A DNA stretch of 64,000 nucleotides from NCBI RefSeq assembly GCF_018613715.1, contig NZ_JAGGPT010000001.1, positions 795,919-859,918 on the forward strand, read 5' to 3'. This document shows, piece by piece, positions 46,401-61,400 of the stretch. Below the pieces are notes generated by a model, which made no database searches, was not told where the DNA came from, and saw only the letters and a list, made by a program, of their open reading frames with translations. Source of the DNA: Chryseobacterium sp. ISL-6 (lineage in GTDB: Bacteria > Bacteroidota > Bacteroidia > Flavobacteriales > Weeksellaceae). Position 1 is the stretch's first letter. Each line of letters starts with the position of its first letter. The translations under genes and the position numbers were made by a program.

Positions 46401-49400
46401 TCTAACAAATCATCAGCCTTCATACTTCCAATTAACTTCCCTGAATATGCATCAAATACTTCTGAAAGCGAAACCTGAACGGCCTCAATTATCCTGTCAG
46501 CGCCACTCTTTTCCAATGATCCATCACCATAAGCTTTCCATACCTCACCTCGCCTATTGACCACCATACTTCCTTTCATCGAATAAAAATCATGCAATGC
46601 TTTATTATTGGTAAAAGATGCCAATGGACTCCTGTTTACCACAAGATGCCCTGATGAAAAAGCATCTTCCAGAAAATGGTCTGCAAAACTGTTAAACAAT
46701 ATAGCCTGTTGTAACCATGTTTCTGCACGTTCCTGATCAAATTCCTTAAGCTTACCAGCTTTTGCAGCAAGATCCATGGCTATTAAGTGCACCGTCACAT
46801 ACATTGTCAGTGCATTTGTCTTTTTCAACTTTTGAAATACAGCTTTCACTTTGGTTTTATTCTGTGCATCCTGTACCCAAACCGGTGTAAAAGCATTAAG
46901 CTGCGAGCGTAGGTCTTTACCATACAGATAAAAATGCGACATATTAGCTACTGCTAACAGCGCATATCGCATATCGAGCCCAGCCAGCTTTGCATCGGGT
47001 GCTGCCAATTGTCCCTGATCAATATACAATTGGTGCATAGTGATGATCTGTTGGATCACGGATTCTTTATTACGCAATTGCTCTTCAAGCAATACCGGAT
47101 CTATTTCATGGTCTCCATTAAGCCCGTTTAATATACCATAACTGATTTTATTGCCGCCAGAAGACAAAAACCCAAAATTTTCAGGATCTTCTCCACTTAG
47201 TATCGCTTTAAAAAAGAATCCACCTCCAGGTTGATCCAAATGCATAAACCTGAACCGTTTAAAAGCAGCATCCCCGATCTTTTTATGTTCCCCATATAAA
47301 TAGGCGAAACTTTGACCGGGGATTGCTAGAAATACTAAGATAATACCAATGGACATACGTAATTTCATAATCCATTAAAATTTATCTGTTTTTGATCTCT
47401 GAGGTTTGTTAGGTTGCAACAATATTTTATGTTTTATTTTATCTTTTGGGTTAGCAGTATCTAACAAATATAAAGCATCCGCATTTCTAATAATGAGAAA
47501 TTATACTAACAGTACCTTATTTTATACAAACTCTACTAGAAGATTATTTAGTATAAAAAATATGTCTTCTTGTATAATAAAGAAAAATAACCGCCCGATT
47601 ATAATTTCTTTTGTAATACGATGAATTTATTAAATAGACTTCAGCAATATACGACTCACATCATGGATGAACCCCATTTGTCAGGGATACAGCAAGAGGA
47701 AAAAATGATCCAGGTTTTTGATCTTTGTCATTTTATTGATATATACAATCAATCATTGCAAATAATCGATTATGAGCATAAAATTAATGTCATTGAAGAA
47801 AATGGTATACGAAAAGGAATCTACTTCTGTGATCTCCTTTATAACATACAATACTCTATTGACAAATGGATGTATCAAATAAGTAATTTACAGAATTTAA
47901 AAAATCAGTTAAAGATCGAAGAACTGTGGTTTGTGATTGTTGTAGAAAGCTTCTTTTCAAAAGATTTGATTGGTAGTGAGAAATTTGTGAAAAAAAATAA
48001 CGTTGATAGGATATATAACAAAATATTCTATTTCAATTTTTCTCAATCAACAATTAAAATCTTAAAATAGGCTATATTAGAGATAATAACAGAGAATAAA
48101 GAACGAATAATGAAGAACGACTTAAACCACATAAGAATTCATTATTTATTCAATTACACTTAAACTTTAAGCAATAAAAAAAATTCTAAAATATAGAATG
48201 ACATCGTTCTATTTATTCATTTTCTTAACACATACAAGTACACTTTGTATTCATTTATTTTTATAAACTGAATTAGTTGTTTTTCCTGGAATAATTCCAT
48301 TTAAATTCAACATGTAATACCTATGTCATACATTCATTAAAGGATTATGTAATACAAATTCTTATTATTGCCGCACATAATCATAATCAATATTAATTCA
48401 AACGCCGAGAACTAAGTAATTTATTTTAATTACTTAGTTAAAGCACTCATTTAATATCTTCAGTAATTAATTCATTAATTAATGTAAAATATCAAAATAT
48501 TCCCTAGTTTTACACACCACAATTCGCAAAATAACTAGTACAAAATGAAAATTCTCACATTATTCATCGCTATTTTCATATTTAATCATCAAGATATAAC
48601 ACCTAAATATATAGATTCAGAATTTCAAAATATAGAAAATTTAGCTAGAAAAGGTAACTACAATCAGTTTATGTCCAGAAATATGTCGGTATTGAAAAGC
48701 TCTAAACGGATCAATTATTCTAAAGGCATTGCACTGAGCTATTTGAATCTTTCTTATGGATATTCATACTCCAGAAACTACAAAAAAAGCTTCCAATATT
48801 TACAACTTGCTAAAAATGCAGAATATGCTAAAGATAATTTTGATTTTCAAGTCAACTTTAAAAGATTTCTGGGCTTTAACTACTCTAATATTGGACTTTA
48901 TCGGGAAGCTATTAATGAGCTTAAAGAGGTAATAGTTTTAGCTGATGATATGTCAGCTGATACTCTCAGGGTATATACTAAATCTTCAGCATACTGTGAT
49001 ATAGCAGCTATTTATAAGAACCAAAAGCAATTAGATTCTTGTAAACTATATTTAGGAAAAGGACTTAATATTCTAAAAAATCAAAAAAAATTAACTCCCA
49101 GACTTCAGGCAATTTTATTATGGTATTCTATGGGTTTGATCGAAGTAAATATCACTGAAAAAAAAATAGATTCAGCAACTATACTGCTCCAGGCGATAGA
49201 AATTCCATCAAAAAAAATTCTTGGAAACAATAATTTTAGGCTATACAAAGTAAAAGGCTTAATCAATTGCTATAAAAAAGAATATGATTTTGCCATTATA
49301 AATTATCAAAAGGCAATTGAACTGGTTAAAAACACCCATAATATAGTACAATTACAATGGCTATATCATGCTATGTCTGAAATTTACAAGCAGAAAGGGG

Positions 49401-52400
49401 ATAATAATTCCGCTCAAAAATACTCTAAAATGTCGGCTGCTATAAATGAGAAATTAATACGGACAAAGCAACCGGAAATTGAAAAAATAGTACAAGAATT
49501 AATTATACAAAAAGAAAGTAAAATAGAGACCACAAACCAACTTTTACTAGGCAGTTTGATTTTATGTACTTTCTGTTTGCTTATTTTTATGTTTTTCATG
49601 ATAAGAAAGAGAGATAAAAAGAAAAAAAAATTTAATCTAAAAGATGAAGAAACTACATTATTAAATGAAAAACTTCCCATTGCTTATGAAGAGATCATAC
49701 AAATGGCGAAAAATAATAATTCAGAATTTCTAACCAGGTTTCAAGAAGTATACCCTGATTTCTTTTCAAGCCTTTTAAATATTGATCCCATGCTTCTTCA
49801 CAGTGAGTTAAAGTTTTGTGCTTTGCTATTTCTCGATTTTTCTACCAAAGACATAGCGACATATACTTTCGTAAAACCTCAATCCATACAAACACGAAAA
49901 AACAGATTGAGAAAGAAACTCAACATTACTTCTGATCAAGATATTTACAATTGGATGAAGAACATTAATAATGCTATTTAATAATTCATTAATCTATGCT
50001 AAAAATTCTATTCTTTTTATTTTCAACTTTTATATTTGCCCAGGAAAAGATCACTTCTCAATATATTGATTCGAAACTTAAAAGGCTAAGTACTTTAGGA
50101 CTAAATGGAAAACATGATCAATATATAAGAGAAAATATGTTGGTCTTGAAAGAAGCAAAAAAAATCAGCTATTCTAAAGGAATTACGTTGATTTATTTAA
50201 ATCTATCCAATACTTTTATTTTTGAAGCGAATTATAAAAAAAGTCTAAAGTATCTGAATTTGGCAAAAACAGAGAACTATGCTAAAAACGATCTCTGTAC
50301 TCAGATGAAAATAAAACAACTTACCAGTTATAATTATATTGCTATAGGCCTTTATAAAGATGCCATAATTGAACTTAAAGAAATAGCTGTATTATCAGAT
50401 AAAATACCTGTTGATTCAATAAAAATATATACTAAAGCATCGGCATTCATTGATACTGGTGTCGTGTATAGAGGTAAAAAACAATTTGACTCTGCTACTT
50501 TCTATCTCGAAAAAGCAATTGCTCTATTACAGAAGAAAAAAAATCAAAGATTACAAACAATATCAGCTTGGGCTCATTTAACATTGATAGAAGTTAAAAT
50601 TGACGAAAATAAAATTGATTCGGCAGATATATATTTTAAATTATTGAAAGTACAAAAAAGAATTTTAGTAGGTAGCTGTAATGTCAAATTATATCAGGTT
50701 AAAGGCAAAATTTATGACAGAAAGAAAAAATATTCATTAGCCATTAACAACTATCAAAAGGCGTTAGAATTGGCTAAGGAAACTAAGAATATACATGTCA
50801 TGTCAGATCTTTATCAATTAATTTCTCAGGCCTATTTAAAAATTAATAATAAAGAGTTATACAAAACATTTCTCCAGAAATATAATTCTACCAATAATAG
50901 TTTAAATACGAGCTCTCAAGACTCAACGGAAAGCATTGTAAAAGAATTGGTTATCAAAAAAGAGGAGAAATTGAAGTCCAAAACCAGATCCTTAATTTAT
51001 ATTATATGTATGATCGCTATATTGGTTATAGCTTTTTTTATATACATTTTTACAAAGATCCGTAAAGAGCGAAAGATTTTAAATAAAAAAAATCAAGAAA
51101 CTAAATTATTAAACAAAAAGCTAAATACTGATTTTGAAGAAATAGTAAGATTAGCTAAAAACAATGATTCGGAATTTTTAAACCGCTTTCAAGAGGTATA
51201 TCCTGATTTATTTCCAGGACTTTTAGAAATAGAACCTAATATGCTCATCAACGAATTACGATTTTGTGCTTTATTATTCCTTAACTTTTCAACTAAAGAT
51301 ATTGCTCAATATACGCTTTTACAACCACAATCCATACAAATAAGAAAGCATAGATTAAGAAAAAAATTGGGGATCCCATCAAACGTTGATATCTACATCT
51401 GGATGAAGAATGTCAATCAAAATAATAAAACAGCCGATTCACCTATTCAACATAAACTTTACAGTTACAGTAAATACAATTGTATAATAAAAAAATTAAG
51501 CACCTTAATTAAAAGATAAAGTATGAGTAAAAATAGGAATCAACAGAACCTTAGAACCTCACTACATTCAACATTAATTAATAATCACAAGGAAAAACAT
51601 TTCCTACGGAGACATAACATCCCGATTTTGGTATTTCATTTTAAGTTTTCTTTATTATTGGTATCACAATAAATATTCAAAAAAGAGAAAATAATAGCAA
51701 TAAATATCAGATTTCCTAAACCAAAAAATAGATCTGTTACAACGAGAATATAATGGAGTTGATTTGTATAAATGATATTCTTTTCAGAATCTATAATTGC
51801 AGATTACCAATTTTTAATACTTCATATCTGGAAAATAGTATACAAAATGCATGTTAAAATTGAAAAATATAGATTTTATATCTGCTTTAATTTTATTAAA
51901 ATAATAATATTGCATCATCTCCCAGATTTACAAATAACTTTAAACAACTGATTTACAACAACTTAAACACATGTTATATCTATGTAATATCCTCAAATTA
52001 CAGCGTATAATGGTTTGGATTGTATACTTGTGAAATCAATGGTCATTGTAAAGTGAATTGTGAAAAACATAACTTTTACTCTAACTGTTGAATTTTAATA
52101 AACAAACCAAACAAAAGATTTTATTTATGAAAAACAAATTAATTTTTGCGTTTTTTATTCCACTTTTAGTAAGTGGTATTTCTCTACAAGCTCAAAGGTA
52201 TGTTGAGCAAAAGATCAATAGTGATGATGGCAGATCATCATTCATTAAGTTCAATTCAGGAACAGCCGCTAAAGACCTGGCCTTATCGGACAACAAAAAG
52301 TTCTTCTCAGAGCTTTTAAACCTCCCTGCAGGATCAGAAATGGTTAAAACGGAATCTGCAAAACTGTTCAGTGATTTTTCGGACGAAAAATACCAGCTTT

Positions 52401-55400
52401 ATCACAATGGGATTAAAGTTGAATTTGCCAAGTACATATTGCATTATATAAAAGGCAATCTGGTAAGCATGAACGGTGAAATGTATGATACTGACAATGT
52501 GAATACCCAACCCGATGTTTCAGAATCTGTGGCACTTCAAAAAGCCATAAAACATCTGGGTGCAAAAACTTTAATGACAGGAACTAAGCATGGAAAAGAA
52601 ATTGGGTATCAGCCAAAAGGAGAACTTGTTTTAATCCCTGTTGAGGCTTCTAATGGAAAGTATAGACTTTTATTATCATATAAGTTTGATATTTTTTCAG
52701 CTGAACCATTTTTAAGATCTCATGTTTATGTAGATGCAAAATCCGGAGCAATAATACTTAATGATCCCATCATGAAACATGCGGGAGAAAATGCCCATGG
52801 AAAAGAATTGAGTAGCATCCCAATTATTGGAGTAGAAAATCAGGCAAAACAGGATTTTGCATCAATTTTTGTTGCAGGAACAGCCCAAACAAAATACAGT
52901 GGATCAAAGTCTATTGAAACCACTCTTTTGAATAATAAATATGTATTAAAAGATAACACAAGAGGTGGTGGAGTAAATACTTATAATAACAATAATGCGA
53001 ATTATACCAACCTTGTAAAAAACAATATCACGGATACAGATAATAACTGGACCACTGCAGAACATTCTTCTACCGGTAATGATGTGGCACTGGATGTACA
53101 CTGGGGAGTAGAAAAAACGTATGATTATTTCAAAACAGCTTTCAATAGAAATAGTTATGATAATCAGGGTGCTGTACTTGACAGTTATGTTCATGTATTA
53201 AATTCTTGGGAAAATGCAGCTTGGACAGGAAGCGAAATGGTATATGGTGATGGCGCAAGTACATTCAAACCACTTGGTGCATTTGATGTTACAGCTCACG
53301 AATTAGGACATGCAGTATGTCAAACAACTGCCAATTTAGTATACCAAAGAGAATCAGGAGCTATAAACGAGGGACTTTCTGACATCTGGGGTTCCGTGGT
53401 TGAAAATACATATGCACCGGATAAACAGAACTTTTTAATTGGAGAAGATATTACCAAAGTATCTCCTAGTTATTTAAGATCACTTAGTAATCCAAACTCA
53501 GGATTATCAAAACAACCGGACACTTATAAAGGAACCTATTGGAAAGATGCAAGTAACAATTGTATTCCTAACCCCAACACCAATGATAATTGTGGTGTTC
53601 ATTACAACAGTGGTGTCCTGAACTATTGGTTTTATCTTTTGGTAATGGGTGGTACAGGTACCAATGATATTGGAAATAGCTTTAATGTTACGGGAATAGG
53701 ATTTGAAAAAGCTGCGAAAATTGTGTATAGATTGGAGACTTCTTATCTCACATCCAACTCCACTTATAATAATGCTTTAACCTATGGAATCCAAGCCGTT
53801 AAAGATCTTTTTGGTGCTGATTCGGCAGAACATATAGCGACTCAAAATGCATTTTATGCAGTAGGTCTAGGACAGGCATATACTGGAGGTGGAAACCCGA
53901 CAACAGATACTCAGGCTCCTACTGCGCCTCAGTTGACAGCGTCTTCTACTACACAGAATTCCACTGCATTATCATGGAGCGGATCTACGGATAATGTTGC
54001 CGTAACGGGATATGATGTTTATAGAGGAACAAGTCTTTTAGGTTCTACTACTACAGCGACAACATATTCGGTGACAGGACTTTCGCCTTCTACAGCATAT
54101 AGCTTTACGGTAAAAGCAAAAGATGCTGCAGGGAATGTTTCTCCAGCTAGTAATACAGTAAATGTAACTACCCAATCAGGTGGAACGACAACAACTTACT
54201 GTTCTTCTTCTGCAAACTCTACTTCAGATGAACGCATTGCTAATGTTAAATTTGCGAATATCAACCAAGCTTCAACAGGAACAACGGGATATGAAAACTT
54301 TACTTCTTCTATAGGAAATGTTGCAAAAGGAAATACCTATTCCATTACTATAACTCCATATTGGTCATTTTATAAGTTTAGTGAAGCTTATGCTGTTTAT
54401 ATTGATTATAACGGTGACGGCGACTTTACTGATGTTGGGGAATTAGCATGGTCTAAAACAGGCAGCACAACATCTCCTGTTTCAGGAAATATAACAATTC
54501 CCACAACAGCTATTACAGGTGATACAAGAATGAGAGTTATTATGAGATACAATTCATTGCCAACTTCATCATGTGGAACATTTGATTACGGTCAGGTTGA
54601 AGATTATACATTAAGAATAGCTTCATCTGCTGGTATCAGCTCATTGGTTTCTGAATCTTTAGCAGATAATAATACCATCAGTATTTATCCAAATCCGGTA
54701 AAAGAAATAATTAAAATTAAATCTGCTTCCGGTTCGGAGTTCAAATATCAGCTTATTGATGCTCTTGGAAAAGTGGTATTATCAGGAGAAACAAGATCTC
54801 AATCCATTGATGTAGAATCATTGCTTTCAGGAGTTTATATTCTATCATTAGATAATGGTAAAGAAAAAACCACACAAAAAATTATTAAAAATTAATCACT
54901 GATTTTTAAAAAATCCTGTAGGATTAAACAGGTAAAATGATGTAAACAGTTGTGAAATTAATTTCACAGCTGTTTTTTTTAAACTTATAGGTAATGACTG
55001 TTCAGTAAACTCTTTGCATTTATTTTTGCCTTTTTTACATGAAAACATTTAATAAAGAGAATTAATCTTTATCAAACCCTGTTTTAAATTCCAAAGATTG
55101 CAAATTAATACTTCCGATAAAGTTTGTAGGACAAATAAATATTTTAACTTCTATCTATTTAAAAAAACAGACCTTTGAAATTTCTTTTATTCTTTATTAA
55201 TCATTATAAAAAGTACATTTTGAGTTCTTACATATGGTTTAATTTGGGTAAATCTAATTTCTCTTTATTTATTAATGCAATCGATTACATAAAAAATTAT
55301 ATATTTCAGAAAAAATTAGAAATCAGTTACGCCGACAGTGCAGGATAATTTCTAATTGCAATTATTTTAGATTGCGATAAAAGAAAAGAAAACTATAGAA

Positions 55401-58400
55401 TAGCATTCCTCTTTAAAACTAAACAATCTTATAATATTATGAAAAAGTATGCTTTATTCCTTTTTGCACTGTTATTATCAATCCAGATCTCGGCTCAATA
55501 TAAAGCCTGGACTTCAGCACAGGAGCCACTAAAAGAAATTCAGGCATTAAAAAAACAAATTATAAAACCCAACTTCAGAAAAAAAGATTATCTCATTACT
55601 GATTTTGGTGCCATTGGAGATGGAAAAACAAAAAATACTGAAGCATTTAGAAAAACTATTGAAAGATGCAATTCTGAAGGAGGAGGAAGAGTTGTAGTTC
55701 CAGAAGGAATTTTTTTGACGGGTGCCATTTATTTAAAAAGTAATGTGAATCTTCATGTAAGTGAGGGAGCAACTATTTTGTTCAGTCAGGACAGTAATGA
55801 TTATCCTATTGTATTCACAAGATGGGAAGGAATGGAATGTATGAATTATTCATCACTGATATACGCTTACGAGGAAGAAAATATCGCCATTACAGGAAAA
55901 GGAACATTAGATGGAAATGCAGATGAAGATCATTGGTGGTTTTGGTGTGGTGCAAGAAAATACGGTTGGAATGAGTCACGTCCCGGAAAGCAAACACCTG
56001 CACGTACAAAGCTCCATCAATATATGGCTGAAAAAAAAGATCCTAGAGAAAGAGTGTTTGGAGATGGATATTACTTAAGACCTAATCTCGTTCAGCCTTA
56101 CAAAAGTAAAAATTTCTGGATGGCAGATGTTCATGTAAAAAATTCCCCGATGTGGAACCTCAATCCGGTACTTTGTGAAAACGTTCTGATCGAAAGAGTA
56201 AGAATAATAAGTCATGGTCCCAATAATGACGGTTTCGATCCGGAGGCATGTAAAAATGTTTGGATTAAAGATTCCTATTTCGATACCGGAGATGATTGTA
56301 TTGCCATAAAATCCGGAAGAGATGAAGATGGAAGAGATATCGGAAAACCTGCAGAAAATCATATCATTGAAAATTGCGAAATGAAAGACGGACATGGTGG
56401 CGTTGTGATCGGAAGTGAAATTGCAGGTGGTGCCAAAAACATCTATGCAGTAGGAAATGTAATGGACAGTAAAAATCTTGAAAGAGCACTTCGTATTAAA
56501 ACCAGTTCGAGCCGTGGTGGAATTATTGAAAATGTATTTTTTTATAACACAAAAGTTGGCTCTTATAAAGAAGCAGCCGTCCGTTTCAATATGCATTATG
56601 AAAAACCCGGCAATTTTATTCCGACGATTCGAAATATAAGGGTAGAAAACTTAGAGGTGAAAGGAGGAGGAAAATATGCTGTCCTTTCTGATGCTTATGA
56701 AACTTCTCCTGTAACGGATTTCACCATGATCAATGCTAAAATCAATGGTGTTGAAATTCCTTATAAAGTTGATTTCTTAAAAAATGTGACTTTAAAAAAT
56801 GTCATTGTGAATGGCCAACCTGTAACCAATTTTAAATAAGATGCGAAAAAGATCAATTCTGGCCTGCTTTATCGTCTTATCTGCTTTTTCACTTTCTTTT
56901 TCCCAATCAAAACACTGGCAGAAAAGTGAGCGGAAACTGCATTATAAAGAAGACAACGGTGATTTTTTATTGGTCAATGGAAAATACAGATTCAATCGTG
57001 CACTTTATGGAAACCACCTGGCTTCCCGCGTAGAAGCTGGTGACTTGCCGGAATTTGCCTTGTATTTCCCCGGAATGGGTGGCAATCTTCAGTTTGTTAT
57101 TCAGAAAGGAAGTTCCATTAAAAAATTAATTCAGGCAGAAAAAATTGAAACCCGCTACCGCCCCGGAACAATGCTTTATACCATCAAAGATCCGCTTTTT
57201 GGGAATGGAGGTTTAAAATTAACTGTTTTAGCTCAATCAAAGCAGGAAGGTTTGATTTTAAAAATGGAAATGGATCATATAGATACTGATACCAAGATCT
57301 ATGCTGTTTATGGGGGAGCAAGCGGAAAAGCCTTCAGTAGAAATGGTGATATTGGTGCTGATCCGGAATCAGGATTCTATTTACTTCCTGAATACTGTAT
57401 CGATAATAAATTTCAAATTAATAAAAACCAATTCCAGCTCTCTTACTTTAACAAAAAAAAGGAAACTCAAGTTGTTAATGGAAGTTTTTCTAATACCAAC
57501 TTATTACAATTAGCTGATGCTAAAACACTGCAAAATCTTTCTGATCTTACTCAAAATATGGTTGAACGATCTCCTGTAATTTACACAACCTATTCAGCAC
57601 AAAAAAAACCTGTTTACATTCAGATTACAAAAGGAGAATCAATTTCTGAAACGACCACAGAAGAACATTTTACAGCTATTTTTGATGAAGCTGAACAAGC
57701 CCGATCCGCATTGGCCAATCGGATTCAGTTAAAAACACCGGATTTGGATTTGAATAGCTTTGGAGCTACCCTTGCTATAGCTGCGGATGGCATTTGGGAA
57801 AGCCCTACATTTCTCCACGGAGCAATAGCCTGGAGAATGAGGTTAAATGCATGGCGCGGTGCTTATGCAGCAGACGTTCTCAGCTGGCACGACCGGGCAA
57901 AAGAGCATTTTGAAAGTTATGCAAACTCTCAGGTTTTGGTTCCTGAAAAAGCACCTGTTAAGATGGATACCCTTTTACATTTGGCTCGACATGCAGAAAA
58001 TATGGGAACTTCAGTATTTTCAAGTGGATATATTTCAAGGAATCCCAATGACAATTCCAAACCCCATCATTATGATATGAATCTCGTTTTCTTTGACCAG
58101 ATATTTTCTCATTTTAACTATACAGGTGATGTTGAGTTTTTAAAGAAAATGTGGCCGACAATGGTCCGCCATATGGATTGGGAAAAACGAAATTTTAAAC
58201 GAAATAACCTTTACGATGCCTATGCAGCGATTTGGGCAAGTGATGCCTTACAATATTCTGGTGGTGGTGTCACTCATACTTCTGCCTATAATTATAGAGC
58301 CAACCGTGAAATGGCGAAATTAGCGAAAATAGTAGGTGCAGATCCAACGCCTTATGAAAAAGAAGCTGATATAATTCTGAATGCAATGAAAGATCAACTC

Positions 58401-61400
58401 TGGATAAAAAAGAATGGTTATTTTGCTGAATTTAAAGATGCTTTGGGTAACAAAATCCTTCATGATAAACCGGGAGTCTGGTCAATTTATCACGTTTCAG
58501 ATGCTTTTATTTTAAATGAATTTGAAGATTATCAGAATACTCAATATATCAGGAATTATATACCACACATTCCGGTAACAGTGAAAGGTGAAGCTTCCAA
58601 AAACTATTATACTTTAGCAACCACAAACTGGCAACCATACACCTGGTCTATCAACAATGTCGCCTTGGCAGAAAATCTGCAGACCGCATTAGCTTACTGG
58701 CAATCCGGAAGAAACGAAGATGCATTCCAACTTTGGAAAGGTAATTTGATGGAAAGTATGTATTATGGAATCAGCCCTGGAAATTTTGAACAGTTATCCC
58801 ATTATGATGCCTTTCGTGGTGAATTGTACCGGGATTTTGCAGATCCGATCGGAGTTGCGGCAAGAACTTTAACAGAAGGCCTGTTTGGTGTCTATCCAAA
58901 ATTGTTGGAAAATAAAATTAACATAAAACCGGGATTTCCAAAAGACTGGAATTTTGCAGAATTGAAACTTCCGGATTGGGAATTTAAATTTAGCAGAAAT
59001 TCTAAAAAAACGAATTATTGGTTTAAATCAAACTTTGCCAATGTGGTTTCACTCGATTTGTTAATTCCGATAAATCATACCCAAATAAAATCTGTAAAAG
59101 TAAATGGTAAAAAAATACATTGGAGCATACAACCGAATTCTATTTCACAACCTGTTATAAAGCTGGAGACTGCAAAAGGAAAAGATTTTGCCATTGAAAT
59201 TACCTATTCAGGAGAAGAATTAAAAAATGAGAAGACTGATTATATAAATTATATTTCTGAAAGTCTTCAACTTAATGTAGATTCTAAAAAGAAGATTCAG
59301 CAGATTTACGATCCACAGGAATTAATAAAATTCAGAAACGGAAATCAACTTGACTTAGTAAAAGAAGAACGGAAAGGAACTTTTTTCGTTCAACTCGAGC
59401 AAAATGGAACAAAATGGTGGCAACCTGTAAATGTTGACATTCAATATCCTTTAGAAATTAATTGGAGAATGAAAGGTCTGCAAATTCAATCACAATCATC
59501 AATTCAGATTAGTGGAAAATTGAAAATTAATGATTTTTCCCATGCTTTTTCTATTAAAAAAGATGAGATGAAATTCATTGAAATTCCGACAAATACTTTA
59601 AGTAAAGGAACTAATTCTGTTGAACTTGAATACAATGGAATCAAACAAAATTTAGAAATAACAGATTGGGAGATTGAAAATAAAGGAGAGTTTAATCCCA
59701 TTTCACTGCAGTCACAATATAATGATCGGGTGACCCACATTTTTAACCAAAAATACCTTTCACCCCGACCAACAGTTCCTACTCTTCAGCTTCCATGGCA
59801 GGGAATTGGAAACTGGTGCTATCCATTGTCTACCACTCAAATTGATGATACCGGACTGATGGCCATTCGGAAAAATGAAAAGCTTACGTTTTTAGGAATT
59901 CCTTTTTTAATCAATAACGAAGAAAAAAATATTGTTTTTACGAGTCAATGGGATAATTATCCAAAATCCGTTGAAATACCACTGAAAGGAAAGGGTAAAA
60001 AGATCTATTTTCTTTTGTCAGGTTCTACTAATCCAATGCAGTCGCAGATTGTAAATGGAATGATTACAATTAATTATTCCGATGGTTCGTACACCAATTT
60101 GGAGCTAAAAAACCCCGTCAACTGGTGGCCGATTGAGCAGGATCTGTTTGATGATAATTTTGCTTTTGAAATCCCGGATGATAAAATCCCCTACCGGGTA
60201 CAGTTAAAAACCGGCCTATTGTATAAAGGTGGAAGTTTAACGAAATATTCAGAAATAAAAGGACTTACCAATCGGGCAGTCGAAGGTGGTGCAGCCACCA
60301 TTCTTGATCTGCCAATTGACCCCAAAAAGGAATTGAAATCAATTAAATTAACAGCAGTGAGCAATGATGTTGTAATCGGAATGATGAGTGCTACTGTCCT
60401 TAAATAAAAATATAATGAAAAAATTAGTCGTATATCTTGGTCTGTTTTTGATGGGATTCTCCTCATTACACGCTCAAAAAATTGATCGTAAAAAGGTTGT
60501 CGGGCGTCATAATATTATCAATACAAAAATTGATACATTATCTACTTTGACTGTTGGCAACGGAAAATTTGCTTATACTGTAGATATTACCGGGATGCAG
60601 TCATTTCCTGAATTTTATAAGAACGGAGTTTCCCTAGGCACACAGTCTGAATGGGGATGGAACAGTTTTCCAAATCCTCAAAATTATAAATTTGATGAAA
60701 CCCTGAAAGTTTATGACTTTAACAATGACGGACGTAAGGCACTATACAGTGTACAGCTTAAAGAACCCGAACGAAATAAAGAAGCCGTTGATTATTATCG
60801 TGTAAACCAACACCGATTGCAATTAGGAAATGTGGGTATTGAATTATACAAAAAAGACGGTCAGAAAGCAAAAATAGCTGATCTCAAAAATATTCATCAA
60901 GCCCTTAATCTTTGGACAGGAATTATAGAAAGTGAATTTTCTCTGGAAGGAACAGTGGTAAAAGTACAGACCGCTTCTTTTCAGAATTCCGATAAAATCG
61001 GAGTTAAAATTGAATCTGATCTGATCACGCAAAAAAGGCTTAAGGTTTTTACACGTTATCCCTCTCCTACCGGTCAATTTTTAGATGATGCCGCTTTTTA
61101 TGGTAATGAAAATGATCACACAACAAAAATTCTATCATCACAGCCAACTTCCGGACTGATCCATCATCAGTTACAGAGTTCTGATTATTACACTCAGTTT
61201 TATTTTTCAGAAGGAATATTACGTGAAGCCGGAAAACATTATTTCGTGTATGAACCCTCTTCTAAAACAAAAAAAATAGAATTGAGCATTGAATTTTCTG
61301 CTAAAGATCCGAAAAGTAGTAAAAGTCTGTTTACTGATGCGGAAAGGGAAAGTACCTTAGGATGGAAATCGTTCTGGGAAAGCGGTGCAGCCGTTGATTT